A stretch of DNA of 64,000 bases, taken from positions 9,158,390 through 9,222,389 of the forward strand of contig JAJEKV010000030.1 in NCBI GenBank assembly GCA_021234155.1, in the 5' to 3' direction. Under the pieces are notes generated by a model. The model was not told where the DNA came from. It was given only the letters and a program-made list of their open reading frames with translations, and ran no database searches. The position numbers and the translations under genes were made by a program. The DNA comes from Isoetes taiwanensis (taxonomy: Eukaryota > Streptophyta > Lycopodiopsida > Isoetales > Isoetaceae). This document shows positions 11,106-24,117 of this stretch, one piece after another (the stretch's first letter is position 1; each line of letters starts with the position of its first letter).

Positions 11106-12590
11106 TATATTTTAACGTCCACGGAGGAGGAAGAGAGGAGGGGGAGAGAAAGATCGAAGTAGTTGGACATGTGGCATGAAATTTTGAATTTGCTTAATCA
11201 ACCTGAACCTGCATTATAACTAACTCTTCCATAACTTTTGGTTCATACTAAAATTCGCCCACGCACTACAAATGTGGCGTAAAAATATAGTGAAAAAATG
11301 AAACACCATTTTCATGGATTGGATCTTTTCATCTGAGGCATAACTACTTCTCCAGACCCCTCTGTTCATCGTCAAGCGGGTTCCTGTACTACCTTAAAAT
11401 GTTTGCTTCAAAGCTTAGTTCAATTTAGGAAACCTTTTAACTATTGCAATCCCAACACCAGCGTCAGTCAATTTCGTTTGGAAATTCACTTCTTTATGGA
11501 ATGTGGTTACACGCCTGCAGTTGTCCACTATGCCTTTACGAAAATGGTCACCTCTATCTTTCTCATTTATGCCACTCTTGAGTTGAGTCTTTCTACTTGA
11601 GCTGACACTATCAAGTATGGTGAGATGATTGCTGCCTACCATGGGCCTCTTCATCCCCACAATCGTTAGGATCAAACTTCCCTTGAAGGCTTTTCTCTAG
11701 CATAAGTGCTTCCAGCTTTTTTGGAAGCTCAGATATTGGTTTTAGGATTTTTTTTTTTTTTTTTTTTTTTTGGGGGGTAGTCATGTGCCTAAGGACAAAG
11801 GCTTTTTTCTAAGATATATTAGAGAACCATGGCATGGAGATATCGCGGCCCTTACGGTGTGATCCTTTCTTGTCAGCTATCACAACCTTCATGGGATGAT
11901 ACCTTAGTTTGACGCGTCATGACCTCACGGTGTGACCACTCAAGTTCACGCATCACGACTTCATGGCGTGACAATTTACCATGGTCCCTATGACATGACC
12001 CTATTTAGAGGACCACCCAACCCCACCAGCTAGGACGACCGCTCAAATACTTATTTCTAGCAGTTTTGCTATTTTGGGCCTAAGGCCATTGTACTATATA
12101 TACCATAAGAGTAGACTTAGAAGCTAGATAAGACTTGAGATTTTTCTCTTATTTCAAATGATCTCTGCGTCTAGTGAAATCCCTTTTGTTTTTGCTCTCA
12201 AAAGATCCTCGTTTCTCATTGTTGTTTCTCTTATTTTCATTCTGTCTTTTCTGTTGTTCTTTTTGAAAATCACGTGGGACACTGTATACATAGGATTTGG
12301 AAGTTCGTGGGTCCACATAATGGGTTGTCTTGCAAGCTATCCAAAATCCAAACCCTCCCTCCCCCAATTGATAATTTGTTCAAATCTCAAATGCAAATCA
12401 AGTCAATCACGTTGTCATTAATTTACACAAATACTTCATCATTACTTAGACCATTGGACCATTACAATCAAAGCCATTATAATGCAATTCAAATACAATT
12501 ATGTGACTGGTAATAAATCGAAGCATATGAGATAAGAAATACTTTGTCTACATCATTGTTCCATTCAAACTTACAGATTGGTTCCCCCTA
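11106..12590. other. Non-coding stretch with diverged tandem motif
   Basis: No supported gene. Between about 11880 and 12000 a motif of the type TCACGG(T/C)GTGAC recurs several times in variants (TCACGGTGTGAC, TCATGGCGTGAC, CATCACGAC). TATATATACC near 12096 resembles a core promoter or LTR TATA. The minus-strand frame at 12149-12367 is Lys/Arg/Asn-rich low-complexity and unlikely to be real. Confidence 0.45.
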
Positions 12591-13113
12591 GAGCCGATTC
12601 ACCTCCCGGTTCTGGCCAGATATAATTTAACTGTTTTATCCATTTTATTTAGCTTGTTCCCAGCCGGTTCGGCATCAGCTCAGCTTACTTCTATTCACGT
12701 TCATTCTTTGTCACCATCCCATTTGGCCGAGCTCTATTTTCCATCGACCAATAGCTAACTCTCGAATCATTAATTCTGATAACCTTGAATATCCCATGGT
12801 CTAATTCTGATAACTTCATATATCCCATTGTCTCGACCTCTTTTATAAAATAAGGTTTTACCCCTTAACCTAGTTCACCAACCTGAAACTAGAGATATTG
12901 ATTCATGACATATATTAACCTTCATTCCCCCTTCATGAATCAATATCAAACTGTTAGATAAGCATGAAGCACTATTAAACTGTAACTGAGGCAACCGATC
13001 ATTTTACTTCATCATGTTCTTTATATTTGCTTCTGATTCATACTGCGGTAAACTTCATTCTGCTCTAATTACTTCCTTACTGTATTACTGTCTGCAAGCT
13101 TAAAATATTACAC
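12590..13113 (-). repeat. Probable 3' LTR region of copia copy 1
   Basis: Reading on the minus strand, the copia stop is followed by a T-rich then purine-rich tract (TTTTGAAAAGG) and TGTAATATTTTAAGC, as at a polypurine tract/LTR start near 13113. Further in are a perfect 14-bp inverted repeat (arms 12894-12907 and 12934-12947, GATATTGATTCATG) and a TATA-like TTTTATAAAAG near 12841-12851 on the same strand. No matching LTR exists beyond the gag end, so the outer border is a guess. Confidence 0.45.
12894..12947. promoter_or_regulatory. Perfect 14-bp hairpin in LTR-like region
   Basis: GATATTGATTCATG at 12894-12907 pairs exactly with 12934-12947, loop 26 nt. The copy at 40318-40371 is identical. 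It sits about 40 bp from the LTR TATA-like sequence and could be a regulatory palindrome or RNA hairpin. Confidence 0.6.
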
Positions 13114-13152
13114 CTTTTCAAAAAAAAGGTTATGATAACTGTAAATCTAAAT

Positions 13153-16100
13153 CTAAGGCATCACACCTTTTACTGCATGTACTCCCAATAGCCCTTGCAA
13201 CTTCTGAAACTTTGTGATAGTGATTGCCTTAGTCAAGGTATCAGCAATCTGGTCATCTGTATGAATATATTCCACCGTGATAAGTCCGGAAGCAAGCATT
13301 TCCCTAATGTAATGAACATGTAATTCGATGTGTTTTGTTATTTCATGCAGCACTGGATTTCTTGTGATTGAAATACAACTCATATTGTCTGAAAACAGAC
13401 TAGTTGGTTGTGTTTGTGGTATACCCAGCTCTTCCAAAAGTCTTCGAACCCATATGATCTCTCGTGAAGCTAATGATGCTGCTTTATATTCTGCTTCAGC
13501 CGTAGACATAGCTATGCTTTCTTGCTTTTTACTTCTCCAAGATATACATGCTCCTCCAAGTATTAGTGCATGTGCATATCTATATCTCCAGCCCAATCAG
13601 CATCAGAGTATGCTACCAAGTTCAGATTATTGTTACAATAAGTAATGCCATAATTCTGAGTTCCTTTCAGAAATCTCAGAATCCTCTTGGCTGCTTGCCA
13701 ATGTTGTCCCCCTGGATTGTTCAAAAACCTGCTAAGCATATTTACCCCAAATGAGATATCTGGCCTTGTGCAATTAGACACATATAACAAACATCCAATC
13801 AGCTCTCTGTAAGGCACGTTTGCCATTTGTTCTAGTTCTGCTTTAGTTGAAGGACATGAATTAGAACTGATTTTCTGTCCTTGGACCAGAGGTGTATTTG
13901 CTGCATTGCATGAGGTCATGCCAAATCTTCTTATCATTCCTTCTATGTTTTCCTTTTGAGTCAAGACAAGTTTTTCCTTTTATTCCCAGGAATTTTTGTA
14001 ATATTCCCAAATCTGTCATCTCAAATCTATCTTTCAAAACTGTTTTGCATTTGTTCAAGCATTCCATTCTGTTTGAGACCATAATGCAGTCATCTACGTA
14101 CAAGGCTATAATGCAAAAATTATCCTCATACCTGTATTTGTACAGATTCCCTTCATTTTTCAGTTTTGCATATCCATGCTCCTTTAGAAAATTGTCCATG
14201 CACAAGTATCATTGCCTGGGTGACTGTCTTAGCCCATATACGGCTCGATCTAACTTCCAGGCCTTGTCACTGTCTATTTCAAAGCCTTTAGCTTGCTGCA
14301 TAAATATTTCATGCTCTAGTTTTGCATTCAGAAAGATGGTTTTGACATCCATATGAATTATAAGCATTTGCATATGCCAACAGGGTTCGTATGCTTGTCA
14401 ATTTAACCAGGGGCGAAAAAGTATCCTCAAAATCAATGCCCTTTTTCTGAGTGAAGCCTTGAGCCACTAATCTGGCCTTGTACTTCTTTTGGCCATCATT
14501 TCATTTCTTAAGTTTAAATATCCACTTGCTTCCTACAATGTTTTTTTCTTTAGGCTTGTCTACTACCTTATATGTGTTCGTCCTTTTAAACGAAATAATT
14601 TCTTCCATCATAGCTCTTTTCCATTTCTCAGCATCTTTAGACTCTAAAGCATCCTCATACGAATGTGGCACATCCGGTTCCACAATAGCAAGCACAGCAA
14701 GAATGTCCTTCTCTTCTAACCTTTTACTTCTTCCCACTTCTTGTCTCCCAAATCTAGTTGTGTCAAAATTTATTCCTCTCTTCAATTGTTCCAATTCTGT
14801 TTTTCCTTTTGGTCTTGTTTCTCTTACTTTATTTTCTGTTTCAGCCTCAGCAGCCTGCTCTAATTCAGAATTCTGGCCTTGTTCCAGGTTTTCTATTGTC
14901 TCTTCTTCCATGTCACTGTACTCTTCAATGTACTGATCTGCCTGAGCATTCTTCTCTCTTGTTTCCTCTTCTACTTCTTCCCTTTTCTCTTCATTTTCAG
15001 TTTTATTCTTTCCAATTAATACATCTCTATTTTTGAACAGCACATTTTCGTCAAAGCTCACATCCCTACAAATGATTATTCTTTTATTCTCATGATCATA
15101 TAGCCGATAGGCTTTAGAGATTTCATCATACCCAATCAAGAAACTCATTTTTGCTTTGTCATCTAACCTTTTCCTCAATTCTTCTGGAATATGTGCAAGT
15201 GCAACACATCCATAGGCTCTAAATTTTTCAAAGCTCACTTCTCTATTTGTCCATATCTCCTCTGCCATTTTCCCATTTAGACTTGCGGAGGTATTACGTT
15301 TTTGTATATGCGGTTGTGAGTAACGCTTCTTCCCATAGGTAGTTTGGAAGTCCGGTGTGCTTTAACATAGCTCTAAGCGCGTGCAAGCTAGTTACGTTTC
15401 TTACGCTTACGCAACACCATTTTGTTGGGGAGTATCTACATGTCAACTGCCTTTTGATTCCCTTTTCTGCACAGTACCTTTTGAATTCATGAGATAAATA
15501 TTCTCCACCACGATCTGATCTAATGCACTTTATTTTTCTATTAGTTTCTCTTTCCACTTCTGCCTCAAACCTTTTAAAAGCATCAAATGCTTGATCCTTA
15601 GTTTTAAGTGTATAACATTTCGTTCTTCTAGAATAATCATCAACAAACATTACAAAGTACCTTTTTCCATGAAGACTCCTCACGTTTAAAGGACCACAAA
15701 GGTCTGAATGTATCAGGTCCAGAATTCCTTTTGCTCTCTTCTTCGATTTCTGGAAAGGTAGACGAGTGTGCTTACCAAGTTTGCAGCCCAAACATATAAA
15801 TTGTTCGATGTTATCATCTGAAGCTATTATTCCCCTTTTGATCATGAATTTAATATTATTTTGATGAGTATGTCCCAGCCTTTCATGCCACAGCCGTGCA
15901 GATGGTATTGATACAACATTAATACTTTCTGAAACATTCTTATTTGAAAAGCCAAACAAATTTCCCACTCGTTTTGCCAAAAACTTGATTTTATTATTGT
16001 AAAACACTTTACAATACTTCTTCTCAAAGCACACTTTATATCCTAAGTCAACTAACTAACTTATGGATATCAAGTTTCTGACAATTGAAGGTACGCATAA

Positions 16101-16293
16101 GACATTTTCTAGATTCACTAGATTTCCATCTAGACCATACAGATCTAGCCAGCCAGCTTCTTCCACCTTCTGAACCATTCCCCATCTGCACATGATGTGA
16201 GGTCTTCGTTTTCCTATTTCTGAGTTTATTTGCTGACTTAACTATGCTTCTCTCAGCTCCACTATATAGCACATATAATTCAGTATTACTCAT
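13153..16293 (-). pseudogene. Copia pol (protease-integrase-RT-RNase H), copy 1
   Basis: Recognisable segments on the minus strand: protease region near 16250, with YSGA where the family has DSGA; integrase 15294-16034 with an H-x4-H/C-x2-C zinc site (WHERLGH, CLGC) and the acidic triad (HSDLCGP, FVDDYS, the E of ERETNRK region); reverse transcriptase with ALYVDDCIMVS near 14105; and RNase H with STAEAEYKA near 13505. Frames are broken between integrase and RT at 15290-15430 and again around 13560 and 14350. Many of these breaks coincide with CAG/CTG sites that read differently in copy 2. Protein function is lost in this copy as written. Confidence 0.85.
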
Positions 16294-17308
16294 TTTCTAA
16301 AGCACTCAAAGCATTATCAATAGTTACCTCAGCCTCTGTATCAGATTCTCCATTATCAGCATCTTTTGCTACATTTACGGATGCAAATTCTCTGTTGCCA
16401 GTTCCTCTACCTCTCCCTCTTGCAGTTCGTGTGCCTCTCCTACTATTAGTAAGGTTTCTGCCTCTTCCTCTTCCCATATCCTTTGGACTGGAGCAGTTGC
16501 TTGCAAAGTGTCCGTACCCTTCGCAATTAAAGCATCTCAATTCCCTACCTTCTCTATTCCTTGGACAGTTCGCTTTCAAGTGCCCAAACATCTTGCAGCT
16601 AAAGCAGGGTCCTATCTTGTTTGCAATGCCTTTACTTTTCTCAGCTAGAAGTACCTCAGTATGTATGTCCTCATCCTCCTCCTTTGCTAACTTCATTTGT
16701 TCTATTTTACATTACGATCGATTGCCAGGTCTTCTCCCTATTTCTTCCTACTGTCCTAACTAGAGTACTTAATTGACCAAAGCTCGAAAAGGCTCTAGCC
16801 AGATTGAGTACCTGAAATTCTCGCGTAATAGGCACCTTGGCTGCTTCCAAATCTTCAATAATATTATCAAATTTTTGGAAAAACTGAGTGAGATTATCAC
16901 CTTCTTTATATTTGAGTCTCCTTAATTCTCTGTCAATCATCTCAATCTGAGATGTATTTTTGACTTCATAAGTTTTAACAAGATATTCCCACATTTCCTT
17001 GGGCGATTTATCTCTGATTTTATGCAAGATACTAGAGCTTAGCTTGCTTGCAATAATGACTTTAGCTTCCTGCACCTTTCCTTTCACATTACTTCTTTCA
17101 CTTGTACCAGCACCACTAGAAGTTCCTTCACCATGTTGTGAATTCGTTGAGCTGTGTTCACCTTCAGCATCCATGTCTCCACTGACATAATCCCACAGTC
17201 CCTCTGCAATAAGACATCTGTCATTCTGCCTTTCCAGGCCTGAAAGCCTGCTTCCCCTTTGAACATATTAATTCCACTCATTAGACTTGCTTCAAGCCTT
17301 GTTGCCAT
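16286..17308 (-). pseudogene. Copia gag, copy 1
   Basis: The gag has a typical N-terminus (FKGEAGFQAWKGRMTDVLL), a UBN2-type core, and two CCHC zinc knuckles (CFSCKMFGHLKANC, CFNCEGYGHFASNC) followed by an Arg/Gly-rich tail. A frameshift just after LLQR (near 17205) separates the start from the core in both copies. A further break near 16700 is unique to copy 1, where copy 2 reads through. Confidence 0.85.
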
Positions 17309-17314
17309 ATCTAT

Positions 17315-17502
17315 AGGTTGACCCGCGATGCTATTTTCATGACACGTTGTGGGTCTGGCATTTATTTCAGATTATGCATTTATTGCAGAGGTTGACCCGC
17401 GATGCTATTTTCATGACACGTTGTGGGTCTGGCATTTATTGCAGATTATGCATTTATTGCAGAGGTTGAACCGCGATGCTATTTTCATGACACGTTGTGG
17501 GT
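17315..17502. repeat. 74-bp tandem repeat, about 2.5 units
   Basis: Units start at 17315, 17389 and 17463 with AGGTTGACCCGCGATGCTAT (ACCC is AACC in the third) and each contains CATGACACGTTGTGGG. The third unit is partial. The same array is at 45088-45277 in copy 2. It directly abuts the gag start of the copia element. Confidence 0.85.
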
Positions 17503-17891
17503 AATTGACATGTGATATTGGGATATGAATGTTAAATTCGCACGTGCTCTAATTGCATTTATGAATCAAAAATATAGGAAGTAATGATTTGACATGATTT
17601 GTAAGTACACGTGGCATATTCGCGTGAGATACACCTTCTAGAAGTTGACATGTGATATTGTGATATAAATGTTAAATCTTGCATTTATGACTCATATGAT
17701 TGGCATATTTATTATAGGATAAGATATCAATCCCAAATATATCCATAATTATCCTAAAAAAATGGATATCATTAGGATTCCATGTATATCCAATGATATT
17801 AATAATTACATGCAAATTGTGACGTCGACACTTGGCATAAATATAACCGTAGATTTGTCATATGTGTCGACCGTCCGAGAAAACTCCATCC

Positions 17892-17899
17892 TATAAATA
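17892..17899 (+). promoter_or_regulatory. TATAAATA core promoter-like site
   Basis: TATAAATAGAAGGGTTTAGGG, with GTCGAC-containing sequence upstream, looks like a plant core promoter directed rightward. The copy at 45665-45672 is identical. No coherent coding gene follows; 18187-18570 contains only a weak reading frame that changes length between copies. Confidence 0.35.
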
Positions 17900-18248
17900 G
17901 AAGGGTTTAGGGTTGTCTCAACCCATTCAGATCACTTGAAGAGCTATTGTGAGCGCTTCTCTTCTCCTTCACTAATTACATGCAAGGTGAATATTCTCCC
18001 ATTTTGTTCCATTATGCCCGCAGCATTGGCAACTACATAGGTTAGAATTCCCCATGCTCAAACACAGTTCAATTTTTTGTATGTTTGGAACTTAGATTCT
18101 TTTGATTTGATGCAAAACATATTTCACAACGAGTCGTTATGTTCAATATTCTTCTATCGTGCGGGCACTGAACACAAAGCAACAAAATGCAAGTTCAAAT
18201 TCTGCATGTTCTAGCATGCGTAGACGAGTTGGGGAAGAGAAACGTTCG

Positions 18249-18287
18249 TGGCGGCCTTGGCCGCCGCGATAAGTTTCTTGTAATTGT
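18249..18287. repeat. CACTA-end-like motif, right-end orientation (copy 1)
   Basis: GTGGCGGCCTTGGCCGCC followed by GCGATAAGTTTCTTGTAATT reads, on the minus strand, as (A)TTACAAGAAACTTATC plus a GC palindrome, the general shape of CACTA terminal sequences. The copy 2 counterpart is 46021-46056. Confidence 0.45.
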
Positions 18288-21200
18288 AATTCACAATGGC
18301 GATGAGATTCTTAATTCTTTACCATTCTCTAGGGCTATGGGATTGGAGCATGCATTGAATAGGAAAAAAAGATTCAGAAGCTTGCAATATTTTCCTTTCA
18401 TATTTGTGGAGGGGTTTCTGGCATGGTTTATCCTTGATTTCTGTGGCGTATTGTATAGAAATTCGTATCTTTCTGCAAGTTTGAGGAGCTTGTGGCAGTT
18501 AGTGGTGAAAATGCCTTTTTTGGCTTCAGTTTCAGGTTATGTGGCCGATGCCTGCATGGTATGGAAATAGAAAGGGTGGAATGCGGATATGGCTAGATCT
18601 ACTGGGTGGACATATCTCTTAACATGCCGGTTCTATCGGATGTGGAATTTTGAGCAGATTGAGAGCGCCTAGCAGGATGGTGATCATGAAGCCGAACCCA
18701 CACTGTGTTTAACGCAGGTTCAAAAACACAGGCGTTAAGTTTTGACAGAGGGGCAAAGGCGTTAAGTTTTGGCAAGGCAGGGGCAGGGGCCGATTCCTGA
18801 AATTGAGCAGAATTGAATGGCGACTGGTAACGAAATTGAGCAAAATCGAACGGTGATGGGATTGCTAAAATTGAGCGAAATTGAATGGTGAAATTGAATT
18901 GGTAGCCGCGGGGCATCCAAGGCGAGCTAGCGAGGTTTCTTGATGGTGGTAGCATCCAAAGATCCGGTTAAGTGGTCGATGCTACCATTGGGTATTTTTT
19001 CTAGATTAATGTAATTTCACCGTATGGTCAATCGAGACCATAAGAAATGGTATATGCGATGGCATTAATGTATTTTTGTTAATATCCATGAATGTGGCAC
19101 AAAATTAGGAATATGCCACCAATCAACGGCTCCCAATCAACGATGGATAAAAATCCATAAGGAACAAAAACTTTGTGCCATAATACAAACTATTATATTT
19201 GGCACTTTTAAATTAAATTCCCCTTGAACCTTTTTTGTTTGGGTGCATATTCACACGGGGTAATCAAGGCATCGAAAAGTCGTTGTATGGGCATATTATC
19301 AAATTATTACTCAATCTTAATTGTATAGCGATCCTCATTGTGTGGTATGCTTGTACAAGTTTTTGTATATTGTATAATGAGGTTTGTAAAATACTATAAA
19401 GTTTGGGGTAATGTGCTAAATAGTATTGATTTTGTACATGTCTTATCTGTTTCTTCCAGTGCAAAAATAGCTCTCGTCGCCCGATGTCACCCCCGTATGA
19501 ATATGTACCAAAACCAAAGGGGGTATAAGGGGGAATTTAATTTAAAAGTGTTAAATGTAATGCTTTGTGTAAGTAAAGTTGGCCCCTTACGGAGCCTTCT
19601 GAAATGTGTAGAGAATGATGGCCAAAGTAAAGAACATACGTAGTATATATGTGATGATATTATAGATGTGTTGAAGACATTTTATTCATACATTCATTCA
19701 GGAATTGAAAATAGATATAAGTTACATGTGAAGTTTGTATGCTTCAATAAGGGTAGTGATATAAGATATGATAGATATCTTCTTTGATCTGCCTATTAAA
19801 CAACCTGCATAGGGCTGATGAGCATGGGCCTCATCTGTTTTCTACCATTCTTCTCATCCTTAACTGTATATATAAAAGGGAACAATCATGAGAATTTCTA
19901 AAAAAAGTAGTAATACAAGTATCAACATTAATGATCTATTGAGAATAGTGTCTTGTGCCAGTTTTCGCTATTGTTCTAAAGTCATGATATTGTTCTAAAG
20001 TCATGAAACTTGAATAGAAGATTAGGACGGGCGGCCTTTTTCTGAGTTTAGAATCGTTTCTAGAAGTAATGGAAAGGTTTTGTCTTTTCTTTAGGGTTGC
20101 TCGATTTCGCTGAAGCATGCCAGAAACAGAGATGGCTATAATAGAAAGGAAGCCCCATAGACGAAGCAACACAAGTTTTTTTCTCCCTTTTTTTTGGTAG
20201 AATTGTTCGATTTTGCTGAAGCAGGGGAGAACCAAGACATAGGTATGGCAGAAAGAGAGTCCCAAAGGCTTTTTCTGTTTAAGAACAGTGAGCATCATTT
20301 TCATGCTATGGCAAACATTGTCAGAGAGCTGGTCCTTCCAAATTTAAAGACACTGGAATAAGAAATAACAAACAACAAACAAGAATGAAGAAACAAGAAT
20401 AAAGACAAGAATGAAAAACAGAGTTTAGAATAAGAAAGCTTAATCTTTCGTCTAATATTTTTGATCCCTATAGATTGATGCCCATGCTTTTTTCTTGCAA
20501 AAAAAAGAAAGGCATTGTGCTAAACCGAAAAAGATAACAAAAGCCAATTTCTAGCATCAACTAGCATAACAAAAGCGATGGCCTCATACCGATAAGTAGC
20601 AACAATTGACTCCGCCAGCAAGAACAAGAATCGAGAAGGAAAGGGTCCAGAGGACAAAAGTTATGGAGTTCGATGTAGATGAATGCTTGTTACTTGTTAG
20701 ATTGTTTAAGCCAATTTAAATCAACGCCAAAAAAAATGATGCTCTGAAAATACTATTTAGTATGACTCCATGAATACAACCCCGAATCATAGAAAACTAT
20801 GCCAAAAAACGCGATAAAATTAAAAAAATCCCCGTTATTATGCTAATTAGGGAAGAGAACCACAAAGCCAAGATTGGCGTGGGCTCTACTTGGAAGCACC
20901 TCTACACATGGTAGGTGCAAATGTGTGTGTTCATTCTTAATTATCTCTTTGCTAATGTCCATTGGTCCTTCTATCTCTTTTAATAGTAGCAGCATGGAAG
21001 GTGATACAATATTGACCATACAACTTTGGTGCATGCATGTGTCATTATATTTTGTGAATATCCGAAAGCACTTTTTTTTTTGCTCGAAAGTGCAACTTTG
21101 ATGTGGTGCACAAATATTTTGTTGCAAATCTTAGCCTCACAATCTCCACAACTAGAAGATATATTATGTAGTCATTGCTAATAAGATTAGCTCTCCACAC

Positions 21201-23645
21201 TTAGAGATATTATTACCTAATCATCTACAAACTTACAAGTGAAGATATTAATATTACTTAATAATACAAGAATTTGTCGGGTCGCCGCAGGCCATCTTTG
21301 CAGATTCTTAGCTTCACTCTAATTGCCACTTTGTTTCAAATATGAGAAGGCAAATTCGTGTACTAATTCATGTTGTGCTACCTCTCCACATAATCTTCAT
21401 TCATTTCTTGAGAAAAGTTCGCCTCATAGCAAATAGATGATCATAATAATTTTGATAGGAATTATAAAAGCTTGGATTAAAAAGGTTGTCTAAGCATGTA
21501 TTCTAGTGTCTTGAAAAAATTTCATATTATGGCTAGATCATCACATCCCATTACATTGGCAAATGCTTTTTTCAAGCTATTGTTTGAAGGAAAAAGTTTA
21601 GTAAAAAGGTCCCATTTTTTTTAGCGGACGATTGGTTTTAAGGACCTTGTGCATTGGATAGCCCCATGGTTTTTATTGTCGTGGTCATGGGTTCTTATCT
21701 CTTAGACTAGCACAATTTCTTCCATTTCGTTTGTTTCCATCTCCCATAATTTTTCGGTTTCACTTGTTGGAGGTGGTATTATTCCTTGTTGTGAATTGAA
21801 AAGTGGCTAATTTTCCAACATCTTTCTTTTTCTAATTCATCGTGGGTCAAGGTCAACTACTACTTTGTGTATTTTTGCAACTTTGGGGGCTCTTGAGCTT
21901 GTTTCCAGCCTTAGCTACGATCACGGTGCTCCTTTGTTTGGCTCAAGATCGGGGTTTGAATCTTCTTTGGCACATAAGAGACATTTTTTTTATCTAGACT
22001 ATGAAAGATATAATTGTTTTAATTTTTTTCGGCATTTTTACGGATGATGAAAGGTAAGGTTATTCATGTGTCCCTTTATTATTTTATATTTCTAGCATTA
22101 TTTGGCAGGATGATATCGTAAGATCATCATATATTCCTTTACGCAGTTGGTAGGATTCCCAAATTGGCATGTTATGATTTTGCAGGATGCTTTGCATTAA
22201 TTTTCAGGTGAAGATTAGTCGGGGTTTCCTCCAGGATGCTTTGCAAGTGAGATGCTTAGAATTAGTCATCTATTCCTTCAGGCTATCGATAAGGTCTCCA
22301 TAAATGAACATGGTTGCACATTATCAACACGATGGAGTACATTCTCAGATTTCGGCGTAGCTGAGTCCTTTTCATGACATTGGACTTGTGATCCATAAGG
22401 AAACATGTGGCATTTGGTAATACCTTAACCAACATGATGTTATGACTTTTTTTAGTGCTTTAGTGAATATTTCTCATTTCTTTTGCTTTTGGTCTTTACT
22501 TATCTGTGGAACTGGTCTCATTATTTCTTCTATTTGTTTGGCTGCCGTGGTCTTTTTGGTGCATCTCCACCTATACGTTCTTTGACTTAGTTTTTGCATT
22601 TCTAGTGTATAAATTTCAAGACCTAGCTCAGTTGTGCAGTTGTCATTTTGTGGTCTTCTTTGCCCTCTTATGACACATACACAACCTGTGATGTGTGGAA
22701 TGTGATTTTCGGCCTCTGCTTTTTAAGTGTTGCATTATTACTATTGTTTGGCAATTTCTGACTATTGTTGTTCCTTTCTTAGGTTTTTGAGGCATAGGGT
22801 CAGTGCTCATGTGGTACATTTCAGGACTATACCGAGCTTTGTTAGCGCATGTATCATGTAGTACTACTGGTTGGGCTAGGATATTCTTGAGTTTTGTCAT
22901 GAGGTCATTCTTTTTAGGGTAGTAATTCCCATTTATTCACGTTTTCTAGTAATCTTGCTTTCTATGCACATCGTTCAGATATTATAGGTTCTTATGCATG
23001 TTCATCCATCTGGTTTTGATATTAGCACATTTGACATGCCCTTTATATATAGGTAGGGTGATCGTACTGCTTATACTCTAGTTCCTTTCATTATGCTATT
23101 GATCATGTGTTCTTGATAAATCCTTCATGCCTAGCTTCATGTGCAAGTGGCGTTGCTCGACTTTCATATTTGATTTTCTTCAAGGGAATGTATCCTTGCT
23201 TCTTTTCCTCCTACTTTCCATTCATATGTTCACGAACTTGCTACTCGAGTTTCATTGGCTTCTTATTCTACTGTAGTCTACTTGCTCTATGTTCCTTAGT
23301 CATTGTTATAGCCCGTCTTTTCGTTCATGACTCCATCGTCTCTTCTGTTGTGCTCCCTTTGCTTTATGTTCCCTCGATTCCTTCTGCTCAGAATTGCGCC
23401 ATTATTTATTTGCTACTTCTTTTGTGTTGCTTGCTCCGTTCGTTACACATGTTTGTCTAGTCACGTGTTTCTGTCATTTGTTCCTATAGCTCTATTGGTT
23501 TTATTGGTCTAATAGAATTTGAGCATTTGATATGGTGGTTTCATCTCATGTGTATTGGTTCCTTTTAGATTTTATTCTCATAGACGCTTGATTGTTATTA
23601 TGTTCATGCATCTTCCATGATGCCATCTCATTCGTACCATTATCT

Positions 23646-23685
23646 CTACAAGAAATTTATCGGGCGCCTTTGCGACGATGCTAAC
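23646..23685. repeat. CACTA-end-like motif, left-end orientation (copy 1)
   Basis: CTACAAGAAATTTATCG followed by a GC-rich palindromic segment, better preserved in copy 2 at 51437-51474 (GCGGCGGCCTTGCGGCCG). A third, weaker form is at 21270-21300 (copy 2 49049-49095). Together they suggest remnants of non-autonomous CACTA elements. Confidence 0.45.
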
Positions 23686-24117
23686 ATTTCTCTTCTCCAA
23701 CCCACTGCAAAAGAACTTTTATGCTAAGTCAATAGATCTCATTCTGGACATCCTTGAGATGTTTGTGATAGAAATGTATGTTGATTGCGGTTCACATACT
23801 ATGAGGCAAGTCAAGACATGCCCATTTTGACCCCATATTCTTTGCAAGAAGGGTCTAGTGTGCCCAACATAGAATATTCACCATAAACTACTGCAATCTA
23901 ATAGCCTTGAAAAAATTTAGAACACGCGAAATGATAATACACTCCACAAATAATGGAATATTACAAACTGCCTATGTAGAAGATGAGACAAATAGTAAGT
24001 AGATTTCAAAGTTAGTTCTGATTTGTGTACATTCTCATATACAACTATGGGCCCAAGATGTTGTTTGTACATGACCACTTATACCGACAAATTAAGGGTC
24101 TCAAACTACAAGGGATC

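Larger units (their letters stand above)
13153..17308 (-). mobile_element. Ty1/copia retrotransposon, copy 1 (5' LTR not found)
   Basis: Antisense element with domains in copia order: gag, protease, integrase, reverse transcriptase, RNase H. The gag start lies at 17308, only 7 bp before a 74-bp tandem repeat, and no 5' LTR or tRNA primer-binding site is visible beyond it. The 3' side has an LTR-like region. The element is nested in the 27-kb unit, and both copies share the same 5' end, so that loss predates the duplication. Confidence 0.9.
17503..24102. other. Non-coding spacer between copia and CACTA, copy 1
   Basis: No coding gene supported. The 117-codon frame at 23107-23460 is T-rich, hydrophobic by composition and lacks gene context. 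Features seen: a G-rich minisatellite of GGCAGGGGCAGG and AAATTGAGC(A/G)AAATTGAA motifs near 18720-18900; A-rich AACAAGAATGAAGAAAC repeats near 20370-20430; and three GC-rich CACTA-end-like motifs (separate entries). Confidence 0.5.

Noticed and set aside
11265-11275. CACTACAAATG as a CACTA left terminus
   Set aside because: No subterminal repeats beside it and no inverse partner; probably chance.
14478-14936. 152-codon plus-strand frame
   Set aside because: It lies antisense to the copia integrase-RT linker and follows its codon structure.
23107-23460. 117-codon hydrophobic frame, repeated at 50896-51249
   Set aside because: T-rich DNA gives Phe/Leu/Ser-rich frames by composition; no start context, splice sites or family features. 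Its preservation only reflects the recent duplication.
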